The notes under the pieces: model-generated
Database searches by the model: none
Seen by the model: the letters and a program-made list of their open reading frames with translations, nothing else
What the model was told of the DNA's origin: nothing
Program-made: the position numbers and the translations under genes
In this document: piece after piece, positions 39,668 to 51,032 of the stretch
Position numbering within the stretch: position 1 is the first letter of the stretch
Layout: each line of letters starts with the position of its first letter
Source of the DNA: Galerina marginata
Lineage: Eukaryota; Basidiomycota; Agaricomycetes; Agaricales; Galerinaceae
DNA: 64,000 bases
Assembly (NCBI GenBank): GCA_023014335.1
Contig: JAECYW010000017.1
Location: 1,302,001-1,366,000 of the forward strand
Reading direction: 5' to 3'

Positions 39668-40042
39668 TTCAAAGGATTGAGAGTAAATCTGGAGCAAAAG
39701 TTCATCAGTACATCTGGAGTGGGAGTACGCCATCCATCCCATTCCACCGGAAAACGCGGGAAAAACAGTGTGCAAGAGGTTGCGGAGGAGATTCTGACAT
39801 GGTTTGGGACGCGAGAAAGAACAGGGAAAACTCACAGAGATCGAGTGCGCTGTGTAGACCGACGACGAGGCAACCGGGCAGACAATGCGAGGATTGCAAG
39901 GTTACGGAGATTGCCGATGCTTGGTCATCACGTCTCATCGATTCGCAAGCTCTGTGTGACTGTGACGCGTTGTCTCTTGCTTTTGCTCACCACAAGCCGT
40001 TACAATAACGTCCTCCCCTCGAATCTACCAAGTTGGCAGCTT
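39668..40042. promoter_or_regulatory. Divergent promoter of RPS2 and antizyme
   Basis: This 375-bp gap must hold the promoter of RPS2 (minus) and the promoter and 5' leader of antizyme (plus). An open frame runs through it on the plus strand from 39506, but this is the shadow of RPS2 exon 1 extended by chance. No specific factor site could be assigned. Confidence 0.4.
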
Positions 40043-41091
40043 ATGAAGTTATCCAAAATGTCAAATATATCAAATCAGAAATCTAGTCTTTGCCCCACGT
40101 ATGCACTAATTATTTATTTATTTTGTCATGCCTCATATTTTCTCGCAGCAACGGTCGTCAAACCGTTGGGGAAGGGGCTTTCACTTTCGACAACGAGCCT
40201 AGTGTGCTTGCTGTGTGCCACCTTCAAGGCACTGACAACATGTACTACTACTCCACTACCTTCTCTGGAGGGCCTGTGGTGAGTACGATTTACCAATGTT
40301 CCTAGGATTTTGCTTATCTTTCTCTTGTCAGTGGCGCTTTTGACGCCCCTAAAGCAAAATGCCCTCCAGATCGAGGGTCGTTAGACTGTGTGACAGGCAG
40401 TCCAGCGTTTTTCTCTCCATACCATTTCTCTGAATCGCCTTCATCTTCTCCCTCCTCCTCGCCACTCTCGAAGTACAACAGCCCCAGTTCCCATCCTGCC
40501 CACACCAAATATAATGTAGTTGCCTCCCGGACAGCCACCTCTCCCAGGAATATCCCTAGCAGGAGTAGTTCCATAAGCTACACCCCACCTTTAACGCCTG
40601 ATAACTCCAGTGGTTATAGCCAGCACAGTGGAAGCTCCGCAAACGGGGTACCTCAAAACAGAGATGCTCTCGACTTCTTAATGACAGTTTTCCCACATCA
40701 AGGCCTTTCAGCCCTTCCTTATGCAAAAAGTGTTTCAATCTCTGCACCCAATCTTGGTGCTGATTTTGAAGGTGTGGTTTTGGAATTGCCAGGCACATTG
40801 AAGACCCTCTATGTCGATGGCAAGAGTGCAGAATCTGTTAATTTGCGTGAAAGGTGTGACCATTTTCTCCCTACATTGAGCCCTTTCTTACAGTCACTTT
40901 TTAGCATTGTCGCTCTACTTGACCTTGCTGACGAAAGTCTAGAATGCACTTCTCTGATAATTGTCCTCGAACGGTCCTCCCCGAATCTTAGCAGTATCCT
41001 GCATTCCCTTATGTACGTTGGGGGTGCTGTTGTCACCAAGCCCCATTACCAAGTTGACCCAGCTTTTGTCCTCGTTGGTCTGGAGATATAA
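40043..41091 (+). CDS. OAZ1: Ornithine decarboxylase antizyme, +1 frameshifted
   Basis: Binds ornithine decarboxylase, sends it to the proteasome and blocks polyamine uptake. Two overlapping frames are needed. ORF1 starts at 40043 (MKLSKMSN; the in-frame ATG at 40058 has the better context), crosses an intron (GTATGC...TCGCAG), and reads NGRQTVGEGAFTFDNEPSVL, GTDNMYYYSTTFSGGPVWRF, then TGA at 40341. About 65 residues are made without shifting. The +1 frame continues DAPKAKCPPDRGSLDC, a Ser/Pro linker and the antizyme domain: VVLELPGTLKTLYVDG, FSIVALLDLADESLECTSLI, IVLERSSPNLSSILHSLMYV, GGAVVTKPHYQVDPAFVLVG and LEI, stop at 41089. GGPVWRF-DAP lines up with the animal GP-x-W-C-S-DAP junction. 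Regulation by polyamine-stimulated frameshifting is known for the family and inferred here. Confidence 0.95.
40332..40344 (+). promoter_or_regulatory. Programmed +1 ribosomal frameshift site
   Basis: At the start of the third antizyme exon the sequence reads TGG CGC TTT TGA C. The zero frame ends at TGA; skipping its T puts the ribosome in frame at GAC (Asp of DAPK). The site aligns with the animal antizyme site TGG TGC TCC TGA. Possible downstream stimulators are a 5-bp hairpin CCCTC/GAGGG (40362-40377) and a GACTG/CAGTC pair (40384-40402); these are by-eye pairings, not tested. Confidence 0.88.
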
Positions 41092-41190
41092 TGTAGCTTG
41101 TCCTCTGAAATCATTTTTCTAATGTCCTTGTTTTTTTTTCAAAATTCAATTTCTCATAGTGCTTTCGTAACATGTAAGTAGATCTGAATC

Positions 41191-42237
41191 CTACATGATT
41201 ATGCAACCTTCTCCGTCTCGTTCCAAGCGCCGTGATATCTCATCAGCACCAATGCCTTGCTGATCAGGACGTGCGATTAAAACAATCAAAACACCCGAAT
41301 TATGCGGGGCCAACTGGGCAGATAATTGATGTCTACAAACTGCTCAGCTCTACCCATTCTGGTTGTCAATAAATCACTGACTTTTGTATCAGTTCTTCGA
41401 TTGCAGGCTTCAATTTGGTGATACCGCCCTGGGAGTGAAGGCCCTTTCCTATTAAACGGAACATTCAGTTAACTGTGTTCCTCCCTCAACAAATTACTCT
41501 TACTGACCAACAATGAAATTTATTTGGGTCTGTCCTTCACTTTTGGCTCTCTGAATAGCCTGATCGGCACGCGCTATGGCTTCCTTGACATATAGGCCAT
41601 GAAGGTCAACTTCCCCAGGTTTGCTGTCCTGTCGTATATACATTGGCGTTGTACGCTCAAGGGAAGAAAATATATTAACCTTGTTATTTTCTAATCAGGG
41701 ATCATATTGAGTTAAAGGATTCAGAAATTTGGAGGTAGTTTCGATACGAACCAATGAAGATATAATCACTGGCCTCTTGGTTGAGCTTGTCCATCTGCCG
41801 TTGATGGTCCTTTCCCTGGTTAGATAAATCTTTGGCAGATGCACCATCTCCATGAGAGTACGCTTCATGACTTTGCTGAAAGCATTTGGCCATTTTGTCA
41901 CCGTGCTCGTTGGCTCGAGCTCGGAGGGATACATAGTATTCGTTACTCTGATTGATCTGGTTTGCATCCTAGAATTAAACACAACGAACAGGAATTTACT
42001 TCAAGACGACTGAATCAGGCATTAAACTATGATGAAAACCTGGTGGTTCTTTGGGCCATGGGGTGAAGATGTAGTTGGTTTTGATTCCCAATGGGAAGTA
42101 GGTGAATGGCCGTCGTGGTATTGTCCTTGCGGTGGATAGTGCTGCTGAGGTTGGCTCTGTACTGGCTGAGCTTGTTGAGGGGTAGGCGCTGTACCACAGA
42201 AAAGCCCGAAGATCGATTTCAAGAGTTGAACTATCAT
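41191..42237 (-). CDS. DUF1771-Smr domain protein
   Basis: The N-terminus MIVQLLKSIFGLFCG is hydrophobic, followed by a Gln/Pro-rich linker. After an intron the DUF1771 segment (NQINQSNEYYVSLRARANEH, GDKMAKCFQQSHEAYSHGDG, SAKDLSNQGKDHQRQMDKLN) precedes the Smr domain: DLHGLYVKEAIARADQAIQR and VGKGLHSQGGITKLKPAIEE, ending VLIARPDQQGIGADEISRRL and CIIM. The family has been linked to RNA cleavage and ribosome-associated quality control; Smr domains with the DLHG motif can nick nucleic acids. Substrate here is unknown. It converges with antizyme, stops 100 bp apart, and is divergent from the Cys-rich gene (166 bp). Confidence 0.9.
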
Positions 42238-42403
42238 GGCAGACCAAGAGAGTTCACGATCTCACTCCAAGCTCGTATGGCGACAGGAGGCTCAGTCCAT
42301 ATTGGAAATAAATGATTACATAATATAGTGTCTGCGCAGTCTTGGCAACACCACTGCAGCTTGACCTCTTCACTCATCTTTCACTCGTCTTCTCATCTGC
42401 AAA

Positions 42404-43795
42404 ATGAGACTGATACCCCTTACACTCGTTTTATTTGCATCGCACAAAGCCTCTCTTGCTGGATCTGTCGACAAAGGTGGATCTTGCTCCCAGGGAAATA
42501 ACCGACTACAAACTGGCACCTTTCAATTCTGGAGCGACTGCAATTCAGTCACCTACTGTGCCGACAACAGTACCTGCGTACCCAAAGGCTGCCGCAAAGA
42601 CGAATTTCCCTTTGGATACCCACAAGGATCGAACGACTTGCCCCCGAAATGTGGTAAAGGAGAGTTCTGCCCCGACGAAGGCACAGCGTGCCAGACTCTT
42701 CTAAGTGTGGGTGCTCAATGCCAACTCAATCGTGATGGTGTGTGGTTTTCCGCTTGTAATTCTAAGTCATGAATGCTCTGAACTTTACGCAGACCAATGC
42801 GAAGCTCCGCCGAACTACAAGGATCTCGCCGATACCAGCGGTCGTGGTCTCAATTTCAACGGTTCCGTCTGTTTAAATAACCTCTGCATGTGCGTTGACC
42901 ACTCGAGTTTTTCCACCTATTTGTATTCACTTATCAACAGGTGGGCAAACCAAACACTAGGAACCAATTGCACCGTAGAAAATACGCCCTATATTGCATA
43001 TGGGGTCTCAGGGGAGTTTATTGACATTGTCTCCCGGTAAGCCAGACCCCACACCACGCTGACACCTCCCGTATAACCCTTGCCGCAATAGTGGAAATTG
43101 TAAAATTGGTCTTTACTGCGATAGCGTATCCCGCACATGCATGAATAACAAATTGCTGGACCAAAGTTGCTCAGCTGATAAAGAGTAAGTTTTATTCACC
43201 GCGGGGCTGTATGACATGAAATTGAAATTTTTTAGGTGCGATTCGTGGAATTGCCTTAGTACTGGCGTTTGTGGACAAACCGCAGCTACTCCTCACCACT
43301 TTGGTATTTACGTGTATATTTTGGTTGGCCTTGGTATCATTGGTGGTAAATTCTTTTCGGCCCTGTCTCTTTTGCTCTACTTTCCCTCACACTTCGCATC
43401 GTAGGGATGTCGGGAACACTCACCGGATTGTACATTACTCATCGGAAGCAGCGAGAACGGGAGCGGGCAAAACGCGCCCAGTATTGGAGAGAACAGGTCA
43501 TTGTTCTCGATTATCTGGTTTTGAAATTGTCATTGACTTGTCATGGCTGCTATAGAACGCATTCCACCAAAATCTCATGCAGATGAGAGAAACGGCGCGT
43601 GCATCTATTCTTTCTCTGCGAAATACTGGCGACAATAGTCACGATTCGGACGAATCGCAGACCCCCATTCTGAACGGTGGAGGACCGAAGTCTTCAGGAT
43701 TAAGGCACTACACGGCGGACGATGGGAGCTCCGAGTTCGATGACAGCTTGATGATGCACTCGGGCAATACCAGGAGGAACGATGGACGGTTTTGA
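42404..43795 (+). CDS. Cys-rich type I membrane protein, unknown function
   Basis: A signal peptide (MRLIPLTLVLFASHKASLAG) is followed by an extracellular part with many Cys: GGSCSQGNN, CNSVTYCADNSTCVPKGCRK, FPFGYPQGSNDLPPKCGKGE, FCPDEGTACQTLLSVGAQCQ, DQCEAPPNYKDLADTSG, NGSVCLNNLCM, GNCKIGLYCDSVSRTCMNNK and CSADKECDSWNCLSTGVCGQ. One membrane span follows (HFGIYVYILVGLGIIGG...SGTLTGLYITH), then a basic juxtamembrane helix RKQRERERAKRAQYWREQ and a Ser/Asp-rich cytoplasmic tail ending NTRRNDGRF. The Cys spacing suggests small disulfide modules of the dickkopf/prokineticin type (inference). I know similar fungal proteins but no function. Introns are mostly in phase. Confidence 0.8.
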
Positions 43796-43917
43796 GATAC
43801 ATAGCTCACGGACAATTACCTTAATGTGTTGATATCATACATAATATATAAGGGCCGAGTGCTTAAACAGACGTCAATAAGTGGGGTCTGCTTTCGCCGT
43901 GATGTGCTTCGTCCAAC

Positions 43918-44848
43918 ATGTCCTCTCCAAATAACCGCACCCAATTGGAAGAAGATATCGCCCAAAGTCAACTCCGGAAAGGCAAAGCGAAGGAACGTGA
44001 TGTCCACACTGAAAGTAATGACCCGCCAAGCGCTCGCACCTCCTCTGAGCAGCTCGACCAAATGGCATACCCGCCCGTAAATGAAGACGCAGAAGAGACT
44101 CGGCGAGTTGAAGAGGCATGTCTCCGTTCCAGCTTTCGATTCCTTCTCTGAATACCTTTATAGAACTTGAGAAGATGGGAAATCGCAGAACGTCAGCGGA
44201 GGAAGGCCGCGAGAGGCTCCACGCAGAGCTCCAACCCCTCCTCGTTAGTTAACGACGTATCACGACGCGCCAGCCTCCTTTGGTCGAACAGAAAGACCAA
44301 GCATCCTTCTATTGGCGGCATAGGCGGGTCACATAGAGCCCTTCAATCGCAGGACAACATTGATGTCGTTCCGCTGACGGAGATCGATGTTAGCCCGACA
44401 CCGTCCCCGACTCGTACAGACTCCGACAACCCCTACGACCTTGACGCAACTGATCCATTTGCGAATCCACCAGAAATCCTCTCTCCATTCTCAGACACCC
44501 ATCACACCAATGCAAGTGCGCCTCCTGACGTTCTGTCAGTTGACCCGGATCCCCTGCTTAAACCTGCCCAGTTACTTGCCGATTCGCCAGCTCCTCGCCC
44601 ACCTCTCCCCAAGCCTTTAAATTTACCCCCACCACGAACTCCGCCTCCAATTCTTCCTCCGCCGGCGTTCCAGGATGCTCAACCTTCCGATAAACCTGGA
44701 GACGATGTTCGCTGGTGGCACGATTGGCTCTGCGGCTGTGGGGAAGGCCCTGAACGTGGTGGTGACTATCAGGTAAAGATGTCCTTCTCAAGTTGACTGA
44801 ACGCTCTAATCTTCCTCCAAGGCCGGTCGCACCAATCCCTTCGAGTGA
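43918..44848 (+). CDS. Conserved small protein with WWHDWLCGCGEG C-terminus
   Basis: Not assigned a function. From MSSPNNRTQLEEDIAQSQL the protein is charged and disordered, with EETRRVEE-NLRRWEIAERQ, a predicted helix, a Ser/Arg stretch and a Pro-rich middle. The end is distinctive: RWWHDWLCGCGEGPERGGDY, then after a 47-nt intron QAGRTNPFE and TGA at 44846. I recall this closing motif as conserved in other basidiomycetes, with the terminal NPFE nearly invariant, which suggests a docking or lipidation site (two nearby Cys). NPF itself is an EH-domain ligand (established knowledge); whether it works so here is inference. Confidence 0.75.
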
Positions 44849-45069
44849 AGCGCCTCTTTATCTGAGCCCCTGCTCTACGCTTTTCCGTCCAGTTTTACAT
44901 GGATGTTCGTATGACATTTGCCCAGCAGACTTTTTTTGATGTTTTATATTCACAACTATAGCGAAATACTTCTAATCAACAGCAAATGTGTGTAAGGCTG
45001 TCCAACCTAGAGTCCTAATATGTAACGCATTAAGTAACACAACGCCGACGTCGAATATTTTAACCAGTG

Positions 45070-47302
45070 TTATTGGGATGGGAAATGAACGGCTTTCGGT
45101 TGTTTCGGATCTGCAAGTTGTGGGCTGTCGTCTTCCACAACTTCAACAGAGAAATCACTGATAGGTTGATCCCCTCCTTCCAAGGATGTGTCGGTGGCGG
45201 GCTCCCTCCCACCCTCGCGAGGAGTGTAAAAGCTCTGCCTATGTATGACTTCCACCGGAGGGTCCTTCTGGCTGTTCAAGTTCTGTTGAACCGTCCCCTG
45301 TAAACTGGAATCCACTATCTCGGAATCGGGCTCTCTGGGAAGAGTTGGATTACGATTGACGCCGAGTAGCCACTCAGGATATACCCTTGAACGGGACGTC
45401 AGTGTGGCAGAAAGAGAAACGGTGCGCGATACGTTCATCCCAAGGTTAAAGAATGGAATTGACAACCCATCTGTAAAGATTAATATTAAACCACCAAACA
45501 TCTCAGCTTAGAGAAATGAACCTACGAATGATGATTGATGATAGTACAACGAATGAAACAATAGGTTGGAGGACTAGAGCCAGTAAGTCTTGTTGAGACG
45601 TGGGTGGATTCTGTGGGGTAGGGAGCCGGTGAAGAGCCAGTGTGGATATGAAGACAGCGCCAACACCCATCTTCCTCGCTGCATTAAAATAATGTAAATT
45701 TGAGATGTTGGAAACTCACCGGACCTGCAATAAACCATTATCAGCTTTACATGTACTCCATTACAGCTGAATTGCATATACCAAAATGTCCTGAGAATAG
45801 GGCCTCACGCCAGGAAGTTATTTCTGGTATCCACTTATATAAAGCCAGAACTGCAGGTATGCGCCGCAACAGCATAATCCCACAGGTCAATACAACTAGT
45901 CGCCAAGGTGTTATGTCGAGGTCAGGGATTGTGAAACTGTTAAAAGGCAACCAGGCGCCAATATAAACAAAGCAGGCGCAGTTAAGGACTAGGTCGATAA
46001 CGGACGCAAAAACTTCTCCTTCTGTGTGTACGTTGAAGTCCCCATCCCAGGAAATCGCACTACCTGCAAGAACGTAAAGATGACAGATACTTGCAATATC
46101 CTTGATAACTAACCTGCAGAGAATGCAGCCAGAAGATCGTCACTCCCGATAGTACTGACGACCCCGGTGATGAAAATTGCTAGAGCGAGGTACTGTGCGA
46201 CGTATGACTCCCGGTCTATGTATCCTCGGCGGTGCGAGAATTTCATTAGATGCGAGAACATCAACCCTTTGATGATGTTCATTCGTCTGAAATATGAGAT
46301 TAATTTCCACATACCAAGAATTGCGCCCATGACGATACCAAGAATAACTTGGTCTGGAGAAGAACTTGTGAGAAGTATGTCTACGAGGTATCATGGAAGA
46401 CGAACACAACCAGCCAATGAGAAGCCAGTGGGTAACTGCCGTCTCACGAGATTTATCCAAGGTCAAGTAAAGAGCCAGGGACAAAAAAGGATAAGCAAGA
46501 CCGTCGTTTGCAGCTGATTCAGCCGAAAGTATCTGCCTAAGGTTCACGGGAACGTGCTTTCGGGCAAATTTACCACCTGAATATGTATATGTAACCTCAG
46601 CTTTAGAAATGAAAAGGTATACAAAAGGCTTACCAACAATAGCAGCACAGATGATTGGATCGGTAGGAGTCAGGCATGCAGATATGGCTAAGCACGAGAC
46701 GAAATTTAACTGAGGGAACAAAGCGCGAAGAAGGCCTGAATGAAAGGGGAAGCTTGTAAAAATCCACCGAGTCCGGTTGCTGGTGCCATACCTGCCACGA
46801 TCACCCACCCTATTGCCATAGTCGGTATGACCATTGCAGAAAGACTTTTCGCGTGTTTATACATGTAAGATTTCGGAAGTTCGACGCCAATGGCGAAAAG
46901 GCCAGTTGCGAGGACAACCCGCATTATTTCGAGGGTCACCGCATTCGTTTCTCCTGCCCAGGAGCGAGGGTCGAAGATTCCAGCAAAGTATGGTCCCATA
47001 AAAATTCCAAATACGGTCCCCAGAACAACTTCGTTAACAAATACCTGACGGAACTCGTTAGAAAGTGATACAGGATGAGATACTAATTGCCCACCTTTTC
47101 TCTTGCCAAAAGAGAGAACATGGAGAACTGGTTGTACCAGGATAAGCATGACAGATAAGAGGTTGAGGGCGTCGTACCGCTACGACGAATCCGGCCAGGC
47201 ATATGTACGCCAGACCAGGACCTGTCACCTGAACAAAAGAAAACTTGAAGCGCACGTAAAGAAAGCGTAGGGATAAGGAGGACGGACTTCTGTTAGCCCC
47301 AT
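45070..47302 (-). CDS. NHA1: Plasma-membrane Na+/H+ antiporter (NHA1/SOD2 type)
   Basis: Exports Na+/K+ in exchange for protons. Seen in order: VTGPGLAYICLAGFVVA, FVNEVVLGTVFGIFMGPYFA, NAVTLEIMRVVLATGLFAIG, VELPKSYMYKHAKSLSAMVI, SCLAISACLTPTDPIICAAI (TPTDP core motif), RQILSAESAANDGLAYPFLS (Asn-Asp pair of fungal antiporters), VILGIVMGAILGMWKLI, YLALAIFITGVVSTIGSDDL, and CACFVYIGAWLPFN. The cytoplasmic tail is short (SRVYPEWLLGVNRNPTLP... AVHFPSQ), so it resembles SOD2 more than the long-tailed yeast NHA1. It has at least eight introns. The start at 47302 (MGLTE before the first intron) is plausible but not certain. The gene is divergent from the DENN gene with a 309-bp shared promoter. Confidence 0.93.
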
Positions 47303-47611
47303 CTGCGACGAGTGCTGTCTGTTGAAGATGGTGGTGTATATGAAAGACCCAAGATCGAGGACGCCCCATTCGGCAGTGCCTGCTATGTCATGTGATCCAA
47401 CGCCTTCATTAATTCTTGGATTCTAATGACCTGAATGCAATGGCTGGACATGGCAACCACTGCTCGTTTGTGCTGCTCGCCGAATTTCATATCTTGGAAG
47501 GTGCTCAGCTCAAATATCAGTACCCTCAACCGCTGGGCGTCGATGAAGGGTGTGCCTCCTTCGTTCATCTCGTTGCAATACTAGTATAACCGCATTCACA
47601 GTGTTCTCGCC

Positions 47612-50446
47612 ATGTCCATGCTGCCTGATGGTGCTGAGGCCCAATTAGACGACTGGACAATCTTCTTCTTGAACCAGACACCCTTCAACACTATATCCCC
47701 TGCAATTGCCCTGGACAGTCCTGAAATAAAACCCAAATGGCTACCTGGAGAGGGGATCGAGGACCATGACGGCGACAAACCCGAGCTCCTTTGTGTTCTG
47801 AACCTAGTACGAACCAAGCACGATAAATCACTAGACCGGTACGATCCTGCCCCAGTGACTTTATGGCATACATTCACGCGTTCTTAGCGGAGCCCAAGTC
47901 CTTGCCCTTGCGATATGCACGCGGCATCCCTTCATTCAGATTTTCAAGGTATGTTGACAAAGGCTTGATATTCCCATTTTGACCCTTATTTGGTCCAAAG
48001 CCTTTCCTGCTTCTCGCTCTTGATGATTATTCATCGGATCCCTCTCAAGACTGCCTTGTTAGACTCTTTGATGCCGTAAACTCCATCGACCTGTCCGGCG
48101 CCCCATTGTTGACCAGGCATGAAAAATTGGTCATGCGTTCTTCTGAGCGAAAAGACGTCTTTACCGAGAAATTTTCGCATATTACTTCCCAACAAGGCTG
48201 GCCTACGGGGAGCTCCATGCCCGGTTCAAAATCTGTCTTGCAACACAAGTCTACCAACTCGAACGATTCTTATTCAAGTTTCGAAGAAGGCATCCTCCTC
48301 AGAAATAGAGAACGTGAAAGATACCAAGATGAGAACCGGACTCGGAAAAAGGAGAATCAACGTATCAAAGACAGGGCAGACGCTGAACTTGTTGCAACGA
48401 CACAACCCCTTCACCCTCAACATTCTCCGTCTGATTCCTCTTTTTCTCTTGGTGGGAGTGCTGTTTGGGTGGGAGATGAAAGCGGATTAGATCTTTTGTC
48501 CAGAGAGAGAGGCGACGCGGGTAGTGTGACCTCTACTACGGCAAATAGTACGCTCGTTGGCTCTTCAAAAAATCGAAGGTCGACAGACGCCTCGTCCTCG
48601 TCGTCGCATGCCCATGGCAGAGAGCAAACTTATCGGCCGCCCAACTCTCAACAAACCCTACATGATCATCATAAACGACATGGAACTGTCAAGGACACAC
48701 ATTTTTATCATACCATTGTTGCTTACAAGGACCATCAATTGCCGATAAACATGCCCTTATCCACGTTCGCTGAAGAAGTGGGCGACGTGTGTGTTTTATT
48801 TCAATGTAAATAAAGATTTTGCTGACCGATATCCAGTACTCCTTAATCACTCTTATCAAGATTTTTTCTGCGAATCAAACCGTATCCGGACCGACTCACC
48901 CACATTTGCACACAAACGGGCCTCAGACACATCCCATTATCGTACTATTCAACGCGCTTGTTACGGGGAAGCGCATTATCTTTCTTGGGCATAAACGCCC
49001 GGCTGGACTGGTGTCGAGCTTCGTTCTCGGAGCTTGTGCTCTAGGTTCCGGCTGCGGGGCTGTCTTGCGAGGCTTCATTGAGCGAGCTTTCCCTTACTGC
49101 AAACTTGAAAAATAGAGATGAATGGGAGTCGGTGTAAGTCTTCCACTTGATATCACGATTTGTCTCCTGACCTCTCTCTGGATAAGGCCCGCATATATTG
49201 CTGGTGTAACTAATCCCATCTTCGAGAATTCGAGTCAGTGGGACCTTTTCCTCAACATCAGCACCGGAAGCGTCACTGTCGCAAAGCACATCCTTGTTAC
49301 CTATCCAGTCAACCCCGTGTTAGGGCTGGCTGGACCACTCATCACCAGATCAGGCACTCTGAAGGCGGAGTCATCCATAGGTAGCGAAGATGATATTTCC
49401 AGAATGGCCAGAGAAGGTTCTAAAGCCGATCCGAGTAAAGATAACAATGCCGATAAGATGTTTATTGAAGACGTCTGTATATTTCTGCTTTCCGTTACTT
49501 TGACTAAACACCGACATCGTAGATACGGACAGCTATAGAAGAGCACTTTGGAGAGAGCCTTGTTCGCATGAGGTTTACGGAATACGTCACCCGGTTTGTT
49601 CGCCTGGCTTCTCGATACGAGGAAGAGATGACAGGAACAACCACTTTTGGATTCCCGAGCGCTCCTTTTGCGGAAGTTCCTGGCAGACAACCCAAGTTGG
49701 GGAGTGGAATAACTTTCAGCGATGAAATGACTTGTCTGAAGGAACTCACTGCAAACTGCGCATCGTATCGAAGGTTGGCAAAAAACGAATAGTTACAGGT
49801 ATCTAGCATTGGCAAGTCATTCTCCTCCTCTCCCCGGTGCTGTTTTAACACGGCTTTTCAAAAGGACTATGCCAAATCTCAGGCAAACAGTTCCATCAAA
49901 GGTCTAGATGTTCTTCACCAGTTATTTCGTCTTCGACATACAAAAAACATTTCGGACGCGGAGGCATTGGCGATTATGAAAAGCCTGGCAGACGGTGTCA
50001 AGACATATGATCAAGTGGTCGAAGTAAGTCCGCGCCATTTCAGCCATGTATATTGATGAAAATTCTTTCCTCTTTTCACAACAAGCTCCTCGCATCCCTT
50101 CCCCATGGAGGAGGGTTGATGTACCTCGGATTTGCTCTTTTTCATCAAAAAGAAGCGATTCGTGAATGCACTGTCAACTTGTTCAACCAGCTGCGTACCT
50201 ATCCCGTGGGTTTGAGATCAGTTATCACCAGGCAACATATTCATCTTCTTGCAGATCGGCGTTCTCTTTCTTCAAGCGCTAAATCATTTCCAGCGGTATG
50301 CATACGTCCGCCAAGCCCACGCAAAAGAAAGGAAAATGGTGACCGCTGAACACCGTCAACAACAACCATACGCTGCAGAGAGTGTACACCACTTCAATTC
50401 GCGGATCCATGCCAATGCGGGGATCGGTAATCAAGCGCCATTTTGA
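47612..50446 (+). CDS. AFI1: AFI1-like DENN/SPA polarity protein
   Basis: Homologue of the yeast Arf3-interacting protein that helps keep polarity; DENN proteins are often Rab GEFs. The N-terminus is short, then [20 protein letters not shown] with [20 protein letters not shown], a long disordered insert, [20 protein letters not shown], and the SPA core [72 protein letters not shown]. The C-terminal half has [20 protein letters not shown] and [20 protein letters not shown]. At 49107-49115 the run GAAAAATAG holds one extra A: with four A the frame would read ENRDEWESV into the next exon; with five it stops. Other junctions are in phase. Confidence 0.88.
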
Positions 50447-51032
50447 TACACAACGGGACTCGTGGACACGATGTACAAATTCAAATCCTCAATGCTAAAT
50501 TCAAATATTGACTGGACGAAACCATATGAGCACAGTTACGCCCTGGACTTGAATATGTATGAATGCAATGTACTTTGTTAGATACTGGGGATGTGCGTAG
50601 AATAAAAGTTTCAAGGTGATGGCAACATTGGAGGGTTCACATGAAGGGGTAATTTGGCCGTTGGAAGGATACGGGCCGGCAGGGAGACGGAGAAGAAAGA
50701 CCGCAGTGCGCAAAGTGTTTGAACGGTGTCTTGACAACTCGAAGGAGGCCCACACCGTGCAGCCCAGCTGCTTCAGACAGCAGCATCAGCACAGTGTGCA
50801 CGCTGTTGTCGGAAGAACAGGGAAGAAGGAGAATAATATGTTATCATGCCGAGCATGTCGCGTTAAGGGCTGTGCCAAAACCATTCGCCGACATGTCTGC
50901 ATATAATAAATGTCCAACACATCTGAAAGTCTTCCACCCTTTCTTCTTCCTTCATCTTTCATGCATATTCTCCCCCTTGCCCTCTCTTTTTAACCTTTTC
51001 TCTGTATAATATATATTTCTCACTCTCTCATA
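50447..51032. other. Intergenic, 586 bp
   Basis: 3' UTR of the AFI1-like gene and promoter of the Zn(II)2Cys6 gene. A pyrimidine-rich stretch with TATAATATATAT (51005-51016) lies just before the ATG. Short open frames on both strands show no motif. Confidence 0.4.

Noticed and set aside
39506..40282. 258-codon plus-strand frame over RPS2 exon 1 and the antizyme leader
   Set aside because: It overlaps RPS2 antisense and uses the wrong frame of antizyme; no domain is visible.
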